Shown: positions 30,571-39,145, counted from the first letter of the stretch. The stretch: DNA of 64,000 nucleotides from Brevibacterium oceani (GCF_013623835.1 NZ_JABKDE010000003.1:248001-312000), one strand, 5' to 3'. Numbers and translations are program-made. Notes: generated by a model from the letters alone, not told the origin.

Positions 30571-30617
30571 TGCGGGTGGACGCGACTCCTGCGGGTGGCT
30601 ACAACGCCTGCGGGTGG
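30571..30617. repeat. three TGCGGGTGG copies at 19-bp spacing
   Basis: TGCGGGTGG occurs at 30571, 30590 and 30609, exactly 19 bp apart, starting 21 nt after the fdhA stop. Only these nine bases are fully conserved; the tail CC of the first two units also agrees. The even spacing resembles a phased protein-binding array. It stands directly before hairpins C1 and B3. Confidence 0.7.
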
Positions 30618-30624
30618 CGTGTTT

Positions 30625-30670
30625 GGTCGATCCACCGTGATTTCCTCGCCGAAAACGCCGTGGAATGACC
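30625..30670. repeat. Hairpin family C, copy 1 (imperfect)
   Basis: GGTCGATCCACCGTG at 30625-30639 pairs imperfectly (about 11 of 15) with 30656-30670. The leading GGTCGATCC is shared with the hairpin at 49882 and the partial one at 63966, hence grouping as one family. Noncoding, between convergent fdhA and the M20 gene. Confidence 0.55.
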
Positions 30671-30721
30671 AGAGAACGTCTCCCACCAGCGAGGAGGCAC
30701 GGCGCACTGAGCACAGCTGCG

Positions 30722-30791
30722 TCGAAACAACGGTGGAGCGTCGAGACAACACGGCACACTCAGTGGTCTCAGCGCTCCACCGTTGTTTCGA
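30722..30791. repeat. Hairpin family B, copy 3
   Basis: Outer arms TCGAAACAACGGTGGAGCG (30722-30740) and the exact complement ending TTGTTTCGA (to 30791) enclose a weaker inner stem. It lies 36 nt before the M20 stop in a convergent gap, compatible with transcription termination. The outer arms match copy 4 at 50001 almost base for base. Confidence 0.88.
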
Positions 30792-30827
30792 CGGCAGAAC
30801 CGTCAGCGCACAGACTCTTCAGCACCC

Positions 30828-32030
30828 TCAGCTGTGCGCAGCCTCGTCAGCCAGCCGCGCAAACGCCAGATGCGCGAGCGCCGCGGACTGATCGCCGAGC
30901 AGACCGTCGTCGAAGACCACCCGCGGTGAGTGGTTCGTCTCGGCATCGGGGTCGATGCCCTCGGGCGTGGCCCCGAGGAAGACGAACGTGCCCGGAACCT
31001 TCTGCAGCACGAACGAGAAGTCCTCGGATCCCATCCGCGGGTGCTCCATTTCGACGACCCGCTCGGCCCCGAACACCGAGCCCAACCGGTTGAGCACCAC
31101 CGAGGTCTCGGCGGCGTTATTCACGGTCACGGGGAATCCGACTTGGAAGTCCACCTCGGCGGTGCAGCGGTGCGCCCGGGCGATGTTCTCGGCGATCTCG
31201 GTCACTCGCTCCTGCAGCAGAACCAGCGATTCGGCGGAGAGGAAGCGGATGGAGGCGGTGAGCTTCGCGGAATCCGGGATGACATTGCTGGCCTGCGCCG
31301 CTTCGAGCTGGGTGACCGAGACGACGACGGGATCGAAGATGTCGAAGGACCGGCCGGTCATCGTATTCAGCGCCAGCACCACCTCGGCGAGCGCGGGCAC
31401 GGGGTCGCGGGTCGCCTGCGGTTGACTGCTGTGCCCGCCGGCGCCGTGGATGGTCAGACTCAGGTCGGCGAATCCGGCCATAAGCGGGCCGCCCTTCGTC
31501 GTGAAGCGGCCCCGCACATCGGCTTCGACATGGACGCCGTAGGCCGCGACGACAGGGACGCCCGCAGCCTCGAGCACGCCCTCGGCGATCATCGGTTCGG
31601 CACCGCCGTCGACCTCCTCGGCGGGTTGGAACATGAAGATGATCGAGCCTGGGATCTCCTCGCGGTGCGCGGCGAGCAGCCGGGCGGCGCCGACGAGCCC
31701 GGCCGTGTGCATATCGTGACCGCACGCGTGCATGTTCCCGTTCGTCGACGCGTACTCCAGCCCGGTGTCCTCGGCGACGGGCAGCGCGTCCATGTCCCCG
31801 CGCAGCAGCACTGCCGGTCCTGGCTTCCCGCCCTTGAGAACGGCCACCACCGAGGTCAGCGACTCACCCGTGGTGATCTCGAGTCCCAGCCCGGCGAGCT
31901 CATCGAGCACCGCCTGCTGAGTGAAGGGAAGATCGTAGCCGAGCTCGGGATTCGCGTGGAGCTTTCGACGCAGAGAGATGAGATCGCCGAGGTGGCTCTG
32001 AGCTTCGGTGCGGAAATCGGGGGTGGTCAT
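30828..32030 (-). CDS. M20-family amidohydrolase (hippurate hydrolase/ArgE-like)
   Basis: 400 residues of the M20D amidohydrolase group. Metal ligands: Cys and His in MHACGHDMHT, Glu-Glu in QPAEEVDGGA, His in GVHVE, and the late His in NHSPRVVFDD. The dimerisation domain is in the middle, with GAGGHSSQPQATRDP. Such enzymes hydrolyse N-acyl amino acids, hippurate or indole-acetyl conjugates in the cytoplasm. The ATG at 32030 has AAGGAG at 4 nt and the family's usual N-terminus (RRKLHANPELGYD near 22), so the longer frame is rejected. It stands alone, with no obvious partner gene. Confidence 0.9.
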   Translation of the reverse strand: MTTPDFRTEAQSHLGDLISLRRKLHANPELGYDLPFTQQAVLDELAGLGLEITTGESLTSVVAVLKGGKPGPAVLLRGDMDALPVAEDTGLEYASTNGNMHACGHDMHTAGLVGAARLLAAHREEIPGSIIFMFQPAEEVDGGAEPMIAEGVLEAAGVPVVAAYGVHVEADVRGRFTTKGGPLMAGFADLSLTIHGAGGHSSQPQATRDPVPALAEVVLALNTMTGRSFDIFDPVVVSVTQLEAAQASNVIPDSAKLTASIRFLSAESLVLLQERVTEIAENIARAHRCTAEVDFQVGFPVTVNNAAETSVVLNRLGSVFGAERVVEMEHPRMGSEDFSFVLQKVPGTFVFLGATPEGIDPDAETNHSPRVVFDDGLLGDQSAALAHLAFARLADEAAHS

Positions 32031-32241
32031 GGGGCTCCTTGTTCGATGGTGGAGTCTGGTCGATACGGACCGGTCTCGATGGAATCTCACACCAATCTAT
32101 GCCCGCGACGGTGAACAGTGCACGACCCCACCCTGCGCGGGGACCTCGTCCAGCTCTTCGCTGAGTCTCGTCACCCTCTATCGCAGTTCTCACCGGGCAA
32201 GTAGTGTTGATCACCCACGTCACTCAGCGAGGAGACCGACC

Positions 32242-32799
32242 GTGCGCATCATCATCACTCAGAACACCACTCTCGACGGGCGCGTCGAGATGCTCGACGA
32301 CTGGTTCGATCCGCAGGCCCAGGACGAGGAGCTCACAGCCGAGCTCATGCGGCAGTCCGCGAACGAGGACGTGCTGCTCCTCGGCCGGCAGACGTTCGAG
32401 GACTTCCGCAGCTATTGGCCGAACGTCACCGATGACACCACCGGGGTTGCAGACCACCTGAATCAGGTCGACAAACGCGTCGTATCCTCGACGCTGACCG
32501 AACCGGGGTGGCAGAACACACAGATCATCAGCTCCGATCCGATGCAGGCGGTCGCGGAACTGCGCGAGCAGCCGGGTCGCGATGCCATCGTCACCGGCAG
32601 CATCACCCTGGCTCACGAACTCATCGCCGAGGGCCTGGTCGATGAGTATCGGATGTTCACCTACCCGGTGTGGCAGGGCCGCGGGCGCGGATACTTCCAC
32701 GACGGAGCGCACTCGGCCAGGCCGCCTCGACTGCGGCTCATCGAGTCGAAGCCCTTCCCCAGCGGGATCGTGTATTCGGCCTACGAACCAAGTGCGTGA
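32242..32799 (+). CDS. RibD/DHFR-fold reductase family protein
   Basis: 185 residues of the RibD C-terminal/dihydrofolate-reductase-like family (VRIIITQNTTLDGRVE; LLLGRQTFEDFRSYWP; AIVTGSITLAHELIAEGLVDEYRMFTYPV in pieces). These stand-alone proteins probably reduce an unknown pteridine- or flavin-like substrate with NADPH. The GTG at 32242 has GAGGAG at 7 nt upstream; the frame is open further left but that part overlaps the promoter of the M20 gene. Divergent from the M20 gene, convergent with the VOC gene. Confidence 0.82.
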   Translation: MRIIITQNTTLDGRVEMLDDWFDPQAQDEELTAELMRQSANEDVLLLGRQTFEDFRSYWPNVTDDTTGVADHLNQVDKRVVSSTLTEPGWQNTQIISSDPMQAVAELREQPGRDAIVTGSITLAHELIAEGLVDEYRMFTYPVWQGRGRGYFHDGAHSARPPRLRLIESKPFPSGIVYSAYEPSA

Positions 32800-32827
32800 C
32801 CAGCCCTCCCCCGAGGAGGTGCCCACT

Positions 32828-33184
32828 TCACGCCGTGCCGAACATGACCTTCCGGCCGTCCGGGTCCTCGACTGTGACGACGACGTCGTCAACGGCCACG
32901 AGCGGAGTTCCCGCGTTCTTGATCCGTTCGAGGAACTCATCCTGATCGGGGATCCGGAAGTACAGGTGGGTGAGATTCGATTCGGCCACGGGCGGGAACG
33001 CATAGTCGGCGAACGCCTCAGCCGAATGCAGGGCAACCTGCACCCCACCGGCCTCGACGACGAAATACGTGTATTCCTCGTCGCCCTCGGTCGTCAGCGG
33101 CAGACCCGCGATCTCACGATAGAAGGCGGCGGTCGCCTCGGCGTCGGTGCAGGTGAGGAACACCCCGCGGAACGTCGATTCCAT
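32828..33184 (-). CDS. VOC-superfamily (glyoxalase/bleomycin resistance-like) protein
   Basis: 118 residues, one vicinal-oxygen-chelate domain made of two beta-alpha-beta-beta-beta units (GVFLTCTDAEATAAFYREIAG; then SNLTHLYFRIPDQDEFLERI; DPDGRKVMFG). Family members chelate a metal or bind drug-like ligands; the function here is unknown. The ATG at 33184 with AAGGGAG upstream is preferred to a TTG two codons earlier. Single gene, convergent with the RibD-like gene. Confidence 0.8.
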   Translation of the reverse strand: MESTFRGVFLTCTDAEATAAFYREIAGLPLTTEGDEEYTYFVVEAGGVQVALHSAEAFADYAFPPVAESNLTHLYFRIPDQDEFLERIKNAGTPLVAVDDVVVTVEDPDGRKVMFGTA

Positions 33185-33432
33185 GGCCAACTCCCTTCGC
33201 GGCGGATCGCACGGACCGTGTTCCGTGCAATTCCGGTAGCCGCAGTGTACCCGCCGAGGCTGACGCGAGTCAGTGCCCGATCGACGAATCCGAGACGAAC
33301 AGATGGCACATCTGAACCTCGCCGTGCCGGCCTACCGCAATCACCCTTGCCACGGGCCACACATACTCCACACATTCTTCGGTGAATCGGCTCTGTTAGC
33401 CTGACAGGCTGATCCCGAAATCAGGAGTGATT

Positions 33433-34215
33433 GTGCGAACCAACCGGTGGTTGCTGGGCCTGGCCATGTCCGTGTCCGTCGTGGCTCTGGCCGCGTGCGG
33501 AAGTCAGGGCGACGAAGCGGAGCCCCAGGAGTCCTCGGCAGCCGCCGAGCAGTCCCCCGGTGCCGATGTCTCCGGGCAGGACGGGTCCGGGCAGGGCAAA
33601 CCGAACACGAAGGACATCCCCAAGGTCGTCGCCGAGGTCAACGGTGAGAAGATCACGAAGGACGATTTCGTCCCCCTCTTCGAGACCCAGTACCAGCAGA
33701 TGCAGATGCAGGCCCAGCAGTCGGGCCAGCCGGTCGATGAGAAGGATCTGAAGAAGCAGACGGCGGAGAACCTCGTGAGCACGAAGGTGCTCACGCAGGA
33801 GGCCGACAAGCGCGACATCTCGGTCTCCGACAAGGACATCGACAAGGCCCTCAAGGAATCCGCAAAGTCCGGGCAGATGAGCCAGAAGGACTTCCTCAAG
33901 TCCATGAAGGACCAGGGCATGGATGAGAAGAAGGTCCGCTCGGAGCTGTCGAACCAGCTGAAGATCGAAGGCCTCGTCGAGGACGAATACGGCGAGTTCA
34001 AGGTCAGCGGCGAAGAGATCGGCCAGGCCTACGAGCAGGCGAAGTCCCAGCAGGAGCAGATGGCGCAGCAGGGCGGACAGCAGCAGGAGATGCCCTCGAT
34101 CGACGAGATGCGCCCCCAGCTGAAGGAACAGGTCAAGAGCCAGAAGTCCAACGAGGCGACTCAGAAGTACGCGAAGAAGCTGCGCAAGAAGGCCGACGTC
34201 ACGATCCACCTCTGA
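33433..34215 (+). CDS. SurA N-terminal-domain lipoprotein, no PPIase domain visible
   Basis: 260 residues. Signal peptide with lipobox VALAAC, a Ser/Gly/Gln-rich tether, then the SurA-type chaperone fold (VVAEVNGEKITKDDFVPLFE; QTAENLVSTKVLTQEADKR; VSDKDIDKALKESAKSG; MSQKDFLKSMKDQG). The C-terminal part (QSNEATQKYAKKLRKKADV-like helix) closes the chaperone module. There is no parvulin domain, so it probably acts as an extracytoplasmic chaperone. Lys, Gln and Glu are unusually frequent. The GTG at 33433 has AGGAG at 5 nt; the GTG at 33427 overlaps the ribosome site and is rejected. Confidence 0.8.
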   Translation: MRTNRWLLGLAMSVSVVALAACGSQGDEAEPQESSAAAEQSPGADVSGQDGSGQGKPNTKDIPKVVAEVNGEKITKDDFVPLFETQYQQMQMQAQQSGQPVDEKDLKKQTAENLVSTKVLTQEADKRDISVSDKDIDKALKESAKSGQMSQKDFLKSMKDQGMDEKKVRSELSNQLKIEGLVEDEYGEFKVSGEEIGQAYEQAKSQQEQMAQQGGQQQEMPSIDEMRPQLKEQVKSQKSNEATQKYAKKLRKKADVTIHL

Positions 34216-34402
34216 GCCGCTGATTCCGTCCCAACGAGCGGAACTCTGCACCGTTTCTGCACAAATCGCTGAGTATTCCTCGCATTTTCTGTGAGTGCCA
34301 TCTACTCTTTAGTGGAAATTGGTCGGTCCACCGCCGACCGCATCGTCCGTCCGCTCTCCGGTGTCGACGGTGACACGAGGTACAGACAGAAAAGGACTTC
34401 CC

Positions 34403-35773
34403 GTGGCTTCCATTCTCACGCGCTCGGCGATCGTCGCGCCGAAGAACTTCAACCGGTGGCTGATCCCGCCGGCCGCACTGGCCATCCACCTGTGCATCGG
34501 CCAGGTCTACGCCTTCAGCGTCTTCAAGATCCCCTTCATGTCCCACTTCGACGCCGGTGAAGTATCGATCGGCTGGATCTTCTCCATCGCGATCCTCATG
34601 CTCGGCATCTCCTCGGCGGTCTTCGGACCCTGGGTGGAGAAGAACGGCCCGCGGGCCTCGATGGTCGCGGCCGGAACCTGCTGGGTCGTCGGCTTCTTCA
34701 TCGCCTCGCTCGGCATCGTCACCGGTCAGCTGTGGCTGGTCTACTTGGGCTACGGCGTCATCGGCGGCATCGGTCTGGGCATCGGCTACATCTCGCCGGT
34801 GTCGACCCTGATGAAGTGGTTCCCGGACCGTCCGGGCCTGGCCACGGGACTGGCGATCATGGGCTTCGGCGGCGGTGCGCTCATCGCCAGCCCGATGTCG
34901 AACCAGCTCATGGCCCTCTACGGCGGAGGCGCCGAACCCGAGAATCTCGTCGCCGGCCTGACCCCGACCTTCATCACCCTCGGCATCGTCTACGCCGTCG
35001 TCATCGCCGCCGGCGCCTTCGTCATCCGCGTCCCCCACCCCGAATGGGTCCCCAAGGGCTTCGACCCCTCGAAGGTGACGGCCAAGCCGATGCAGACGAA
35101 GGGCAACGTCTCGGTGCGCAACGCCATCCGCACCCCGCAGTTCTGGTTCCTCTGGGTCGTCCTGTTCCTCAACGTCACCGCGGGCATCGGCATCCTCGAG
35201 AACGCCGCCCCGATGATCCAGGCCTACTTCGGCATCACTGCGGCCGCCGCCGCAGGCTTCGTCGGCCTGCTCTCGATCGGCAACATGGGCGGGCGCTTCA
35301 TCTGGTCGACGACCTCGGACTACCTGGGCCGGAAGAAGAACTACATGCTCTACCTCGGCGTCGGGGCGATCCTCTACCTCCTCGTCGCGTTCTTCGGCGG
35401 CGGATCGATCATCCTCTTCATCCTCGCCACGCTCATCATCATCTCCTTCTACGGCGGCGGGTTCGCCACCATCCCCGCCTACCTCAAGGACCTCTTCGGC
35501 GTGTACCAGGTCGGCGCCATCCACGGTGCGCTGCTGACCGCATGGTCGGCCGCCGGCGTCGCCGGTCCGCTCATCGTCAACTCCGTCGTCGAGGCCGGTG
35601 AGAAGGCCGGCAAGTCCGGACCCGAGCTCTACACACCCGGCATGTTCATCATGGTCGGCGCGCTGATCATCGGCTTCATCGCCAACGCTCTGGTCCGCCC
35701 GGTCAACGAGAAGTACTTCGAACGCGAAGAGGACGTCGCGGCCAAGCAGGCCGCCGCCCTCGAAGAAGACTGA
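34403..35773 (+). CDS. MFS transporter, oxalate/formate antiporter (OFA) family
   Basis: 456 residues with 12 predicted helices. OFA-type features: N-terminal NRWLIPPAALAIHLCIGQVYAFSVF (in two parts), the loop GPWVEKNGPRASM, GIGYISPVSTLMKWFPDRPG, and TSDYLGRKKNY in the second half. The family exchanges or takes up small carboxylates such as oxalate or formate. The GTG at 34403 has AAAGGAC 5 nt upstream. The small protein at 35791 follows in the same transcript, a pairing known for this MFS group. Confidence 0.88.
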   Translation: MASILTRSAIVAPKNFNRWLIPPAALAIHLCIGQVYAFSVFKIPFMSHFDAGEVSIGWIFSIAILMLGISSAVFGPWVEKNGPRASMVAAGTCWVVGFFIASLGIVTGQLWLVYLGYGVIGGIGLGIGYISPVSTLMKWFPDRPGLATGLAIMGFGGGALIASPMSNQLMALYGGGAEPENLVAGLTPTFITLGIVYAVVIAAGAFVIRVPHPEWVPKGFDPSKVTAKPMQTKGNVSVRNAIRTPQFWFLWVVLFLNVTAGIGILENAAPMIQAYFGITAAAAAGFVGLLSIGNMGGRFIWSTTSDYLGRKKNYMLYLGVGAILYLLVAFFGGGSIILFILATLIIISFYGGGFATIPAYLKDLFGVYQVGAIHGALLTAWSAAGVAGPLIVNSVVEAGEKAGKSGPELYTPGMFIMVGALIIGFIANALVRPVNEKYFEREEDVAAKQAAALEED

Positions 35774-35790
35774 AGGAAGGGTCTCCGACA

Positions 35791-35961
35791 ATGAATGACT
35801 CCGCCCACATCGCCCACGTCCCCGACTCCGGCTCACCGCAGTCACCCGTCGGCGGCGCCTACAAAGCCGTCGGCACGACCCTGACCGTCGTCGTGGTCGG
35901 CGGCCTCGCCTGGGGACTTGTTCTCACCGTGGTCAAAGCCGTCGCGATCTTCACCGGCTGA
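35791..35961 (+). CDS. MFS transporter small subunit (single-helix protein)
   Basis: 56 residues: a polar N-terminus (MNDSAHIAHVPDSGSPQS), then one membrane helix (TLTVVVVGGLAWGLVLTVVKAVAIF, of which the GLAWGLVLTVVKA part is most recognisable) and a short end. It begins 17 nt after the OFA transporter stop, with GGAAGG upstream. Tiny proteins of this shape accompany OFA-type MFS genes in many Actinobacteria and Proteobacteria and are named MFS transporter small subunit; whether they are needed for transport is not established to my knowledge. Confidence 0.75.
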   Translation: MNDSAHIAHVPDSGSPQSPVGGAYKAVGTTLTVVVVGGLAWGLVLTVVKAVAIFTG

Positions 35962-35982
35962 GCTCGACCCGGAGCGGAACGC

Positions 35983-37158
35983 TCAGTCCGATTCCGACGC
36001 AGCAGGCGTGGCAGGACAAATTGCCGCGGCTGCTGCGTCGTTCTCCCTGAGCATGCCGAGCCGGCTGAGCATCCGGGCCGAGTCGCGCGGAAGATTCCCA
36101 GCCGCCGCGAACTCCCGACGACTCACCGCGGCTGCGAGGTCGAGCCGCACGTCCCGGTCGACGAGGGCGTCGATGAGGAACGCGAACCGTTGGAATGCTT
36201 CCTCCCCGATCGCCTCGGGCGCCGGCAGGTCGAGCAGCGTCAATCGCTCGAGCCCCGCGGCCATCACCATGAAATCAGCCGCGGATTGCGGGCTCTCGCA
36301 GAGCTGAGCGAACGTCGCTCTCGCCGAGGTGGGGCTGAGTTGATCACGTGCGCTCGGTTCCGACGGGGTGCGGCCGACCGTCCACGTGCCCGCGCCGAAT
36401 CCTGAGGTATGCCGATCATCGCCGCGATGATCGCGTCCGGCGCCGATCTCGATGACCTCACACCGCCCCTCGATGAGTGCGATCGAGGGCAGGAACGTGT
36501 CATGGAAGAGTGGATTCGGCAGCAGCCGTTCCGGCGCATAGTTCGAGGTCAGCAGCATGAAGGTCGCCTGCTCACTCATCACCTCGAGGGTGGTGTGGAG
36601 CAGTTCCCCGTCGGCGACGTCATGGACGTGGAAGTCATCGAGGAGAATGGCCCGGTATCCGGTGACGACGGAGGCGATGAGCGCGGGCGTGCTCGGTACG
36701 GACATCGGCGACTCGGCATCACCGGAGCGGCCGGCGGCTCGGCCCGCGCCCGGGATCGCCGTCACCGACTGCCGCACCCGAAGAGCGATCGCGGCGTTGA
36801 TATCGGCGAGGAATTCGTGACAGTGCAACCGGCGCTTGGGACCGGGAAGCCGCGCGAAGAGCAGCTCGGCGAGCCAGGTCTTTCCACGACCGACATCACC
36901 GTGGAGATAGATCCCGCCCGGCATCTCTGCGCACGCGGCCAGACGGTCGAGGACCTCGGCCTGCCCGGTGTCGAGGACGGCTCCCGCCGCGGCGGCTGAA
37001 TCGACCACGCCGGCAACAAGATCGCTCGGCACCGGAACCCGACGCGATCGCCGCCTCCAATGCCCGGCCCACTCTGCCCTCGAATCGTCGAGGGGCCGAG
37101 CCAGCAGTCGGTCGATCGCGCGGGCGGCGGCTCCGCGAACGTCGTGTCGAATTCCCAT
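35983..37158 (-). CDS. zapE: ZapE/AFG1-like ATPase (cell division)
   Basis: 391 residues. P-loop GDVGRGKTWLAE, Walker B AILLDDFHVHD, sensor region LLTSNYAPERLLPNPLFHDTF and the following SIALIE strand identify the AFG1/ZapE family, which in bacteria binds the Z-ring at constriction. A stretch around RAAGRSGDAESPMSVPST is an insertion. The gene is divergent from a TetR gene and has two palindromes directly in front of it, so its transcription appears to be repressor-controlled, unusual for a division ATPase. Convergent with the small-subunit gene on its 3' side. Confidence 0.85.
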   Translation of the reverse strand: MGIRHDVRGAAARAIDRLLARPLDDSRAEWAGHWRRRSRRVPVPSDLVAGVVDSAAAAGAVLDTGQAEVLDRLAACAEMPGGIYLHGDVGRGKTWLAELLFARLPGPKRRLHCHEFLADINAAIALRVRQSVTAIPGAGRAAGRSGDAESPMSVPSTPALIASVVTGYRAILLDDFHVHDVADGELLHTTLEVMSEQATFMLLTSNYAPERLLPNPLFHDTFLPSIALIEGRCEVIEIGAGRDHRGDDRHTSGFGAGTWTVGRTPSEPSARDQLSPTSARATFAQLCESPQSAADFMVMAAGLERLTLLDLPAPEAIGEEAFQRFAFLIDALVDRDVRLDLAAAVSRREFAAAGNLPRDSARMLSRLGMLRENDAAAAAICPATPAASESD

Positions 37159-37165
37159 CCCGATC

Positions 37166-37206
37166 CTCTATAGATGTAGAGTCGCTTGCACTCTATACCC
37201 ATAGAG
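37166..37206. promoter_or_regulatory. two TetR-type palindromes between zapE and tetR
   Basis: CTCTATAGATGTAGAG (37166-37181) and CTCTATACCCATAGAG (37191-37206) are two palindromes sharing the CTCTA half-site; the second has perfect 6-bp arms. Their starts are 25 bp apart and they fill the 62-bp divergent gap, where the AT-rich words also look like promoter elements for both genes. The adjacent TetR protein is the obvious ligand. Confidence 0.72.
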
Positions 37207-37220
37207 GACACGATGTCACC

Positions 37221-37793
37221 ATGAACCCGAACACCACCCCCGAGAGTCGGCGCGACGCCATCGCCCGTGTCGTCATCTCCCTGGCCGCGACCGGTGGCGC
37301 CCGGGCGGTCACCCACTCAGCCGTCGACCGCCGCCTCGACCTGCCGAAAGGGTCGACCTCGTATTACTTCCGCACTCGAGCCGACCTCATCGGGGCCGGA
37401 GCCGAGTCCATGCGACACGCGTCGCACACCGAATTCTCGACCCTCGCCTCACGCCCGGACGCCGCCCCCGCCGAGGTGGTCCGCGACTATCTCGTCCACC
37501 TCACTACCGCACGCCCGGAGGAGATCAGGGCCCGACTCGCCCTCGCCCCCGAGCTCGAGCCAGGGGCCCTGAGCGGCCTCTTCTTCAGCCATGATTCGGC
37601 GACATCGCTCTTTGCCGACGCTGGCGCCGACCGACCCGAGCTCATGGCCACCGGACTCATCGACCTCCTCGAAGGCTTCCTCCTCCGCGCCGCCCTCAAC
37701 TCCGCACCCTCCGCCTCGACCCTCGCGCTCGACGGCGAGGCGGTCCTCGCAGCGACGAACGCCTACCTGACCGGCGCCGCCCTCGCTCATTGA
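37221..37793 (+). CDS. TetR-family transcriptional regulator
   Basis: 190 residues. The N-terminal helix-turn-helix (GGARAVTHSAVDRRLDLPKG, then STSYYFRTRADLI) is of the TetR type; the C-terminal domain is all-helical (LLEGFLLRAALN). It is divergent from zapE and likely represses both genes through the palindromes at 37166-37206. The ligand is unknown. Confidence 0.85.
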   Translation: MNPNTTPESRRDAIARVVISLAATGGARAVTHSAVDRRLDLPKGSTSYYFRTRADLIGAGAESMRHASHTEFSTLASRPDAAPAEVVRDYLVHLTTARPEEIRARLALAPELEPGALSGLFFSHDSATSLFADAGADRPELMATGLIDLLEGFLLRAALNSAPSASTLALDGEAVLAATNAYLTGAALAH

Positions 37794-37828
37794 GGCACTC
37801 CGAGCCACACCTCTTGCCAACTATTAAC

Positions 37829-37840
37829 TTAAGTGCTTAA
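37829..37840. promoter_or_regulatory. MarR-type palindrome before the marR-DUF998 operon
   Basis: TTAAGTGCTTAA is a perfect inverted repeat ending 9 nt before the MarR start codon. It is overlapped by two direct TTAACTTA words (37824-37831 and 37837-37844). MarR proteins usually bind such AT-rich palindromes at their own promoters, so autoregulation is likely. Confidence 0.65.
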
Positions 37841-37849
37841 CTTACTCAT

Positions 37850-38314
37850 ATGGATCTCGCTCATGAACTTCACGACCTGGTCCGCACACTCGATCGGTGG
37901 GCGGAGCAGATGCTGCGTCCAGAGGGACTGACCTACAACCAGTACGTCGCTCTCGTCATCCTCGGTCAGCACCCCGGCATCACTGGACGCACGCTGTCGA
38001 AATCGCTCGGCGTCACCGAAGCGGCCGGGTCCGGAATCGTCAAGGCGCTGCTGGCCGAGGATCTCATCACCAACGCGGCAACACCGGGATCCGGCAATCG
38101 TCGGGAACTGCGCCTCACCTCGGCGGGGGAGGACAAGAGCGCACACTGCGCGCGACTGCTCGGACACTCCCTCGACGACAATGCCCGCGCGATCGGCATC
38201 GACCCGCAGGTCCTTGCTCAGACCATCCACGACCTCCACGACGAGGTCCGCACCATCCGCACTCCCAGTGCCTCTCAGTCCGCCGACGCGGCCCAGACTC
38301 AGGAGAACTCATGA
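37850..38314 (+). CDS. MarR-family transcriptional regulator
   Basis: 154 residues with the MarR winged helix: YNQYVALVILGQHPGITGRTL, the recognition helix VTEAAGSGIVKALLAEDLI, and a wing with RRELRLTSAGE. The membrane protein gene follows with ATGA overlap, so the pair is translationally coupled and autoregulated through the palindrome at 37829. The inducer is unknown. Confidence 0.87.
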   Translation: MDLAHELHDLVRTLDRWAEQMLRPEGLTYNQYVALVILGQHPGITGRTLSKSLGVTEAAGSGIVKALLAEDLITNAATPGSGNRRELRLTSAGEDKSAHCARLLGHSLDDNARAIGIDPQVLAQTIHDLHDEVRTIRTPSASQSADAAQTQENS

Positions 38315-38919
38315 CCACCGTCCTCGCCATCGCCGCTCTCATCCTCGGGCTCGCCCGCCTCGGCGTGTTCATCGCCCTCCACCTCGTTCCCAGCGGTTAC
38401 ACGATCGTCGGCCATGCCGTCAGCGACTATGCCGTCGGACCCACCCGCCGCCTGAGCAGCACGATGACGTGGCTGACCGCCGCGTTCTGGGCCGTCCTCG
38501 CCGTCACCGTGGCGCTCGGCCTCCCCCACTGGCGAGACGTCACCGGAGTGACGATCGCCCTGGCTGCGCTCGCACTCATCTTCATCGCACTGCCGCTCGT
38601 TCCCACCGACATCGAGGGCGAGAAGCTCACGACGATCGGCCGCCTCCACTACCTCCTGGCCATCGCCTGGTTCGCCATCAGCTATGCGTGCATGGGCAAC
38701 TTCACCAGGCTCTTCACTCAGTCCGGGCCCGCGTGGCTGGCGAGTGCGCTGAGCGTCATCGCGTGGATCGCTCTGGTCTCCCTGGTCGTGAGCGTCATCG
38801 TCCTCATCATCAAGAAGCTGCGCCCGAAGGTCTTCGGCATCTCCGAACGCATCTTCATCCTCGCCGTCAACCTCTTCTACATCGGAGTGGCCATCGGCAT
38901 CGTCATCACGGTCGCCTGA
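38311..38919 (+). CDS. DUF998-family membrane protein
   Basis: 202 residues, six predicted membrane helices. The early motif SDYAVGPTRR after a VPSGYTIVGHAV segment, and the central PLVPTDIEGEKLTTIGRLHYL motif, are those of DUF998 proteins, whose biochemical role is unknown. Its ATG overlaps the MarR stop, so it is the regulator's probable target. In the gap after it, ACTGCCGGGCC repeats near 38933 and 38948. Confidence 0.8.
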   Translation: MTTVLAIAALILGLARLGVFIALHLVPSGYTIVGHAVSDYAVGPTRRLSSTMTWLTAAFWAVLAVTVALGLPHWRDVTGVTIALAALALIFIALPLVPTDIEGEKLTTIGRLHYLLAIAWFAISYACMGNFTRLFTQSGPAWLASALSVIAWIALVSLVVSVIVLIIKKLRPKVFGISERIFILAVNLFYIGVAIGIVITVA

Positions 38920-39145
38920 ACCGGCCCGCCCACTGCCGGGCCCGCCGACTGCCGGGCCTGCCTGCCCCCTGCCGGACCGACCGTCCCTCCCTGAGCCGGT
39001 CTCGTCTCTCTCAGCCTCCATCTCTCTCAGCCTGCGACTGACAAAGTCGAAGCTTCGCTCCAGCTGCGCCACAGCTTGGCCACAGCGTGCGGGTACTCAA
39101 TAGGAATCACAGAGCACTTCCGCAGAATGGAGAAAGGCACAGACC

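Noticed and set aside
30571..30792. Possible CRISPR-like array or origin iterons
   Set aside because: Only three 9-bp words with 10-bp gaps and unrelated hairpins; no cas or replication genes in the window.
34199..35845. 548-codon open frame antisense to the OFA transporter
   Set aside because: Acidic low-complexity translation typical of antisense to GC-rich membrane proteins; no start signal.
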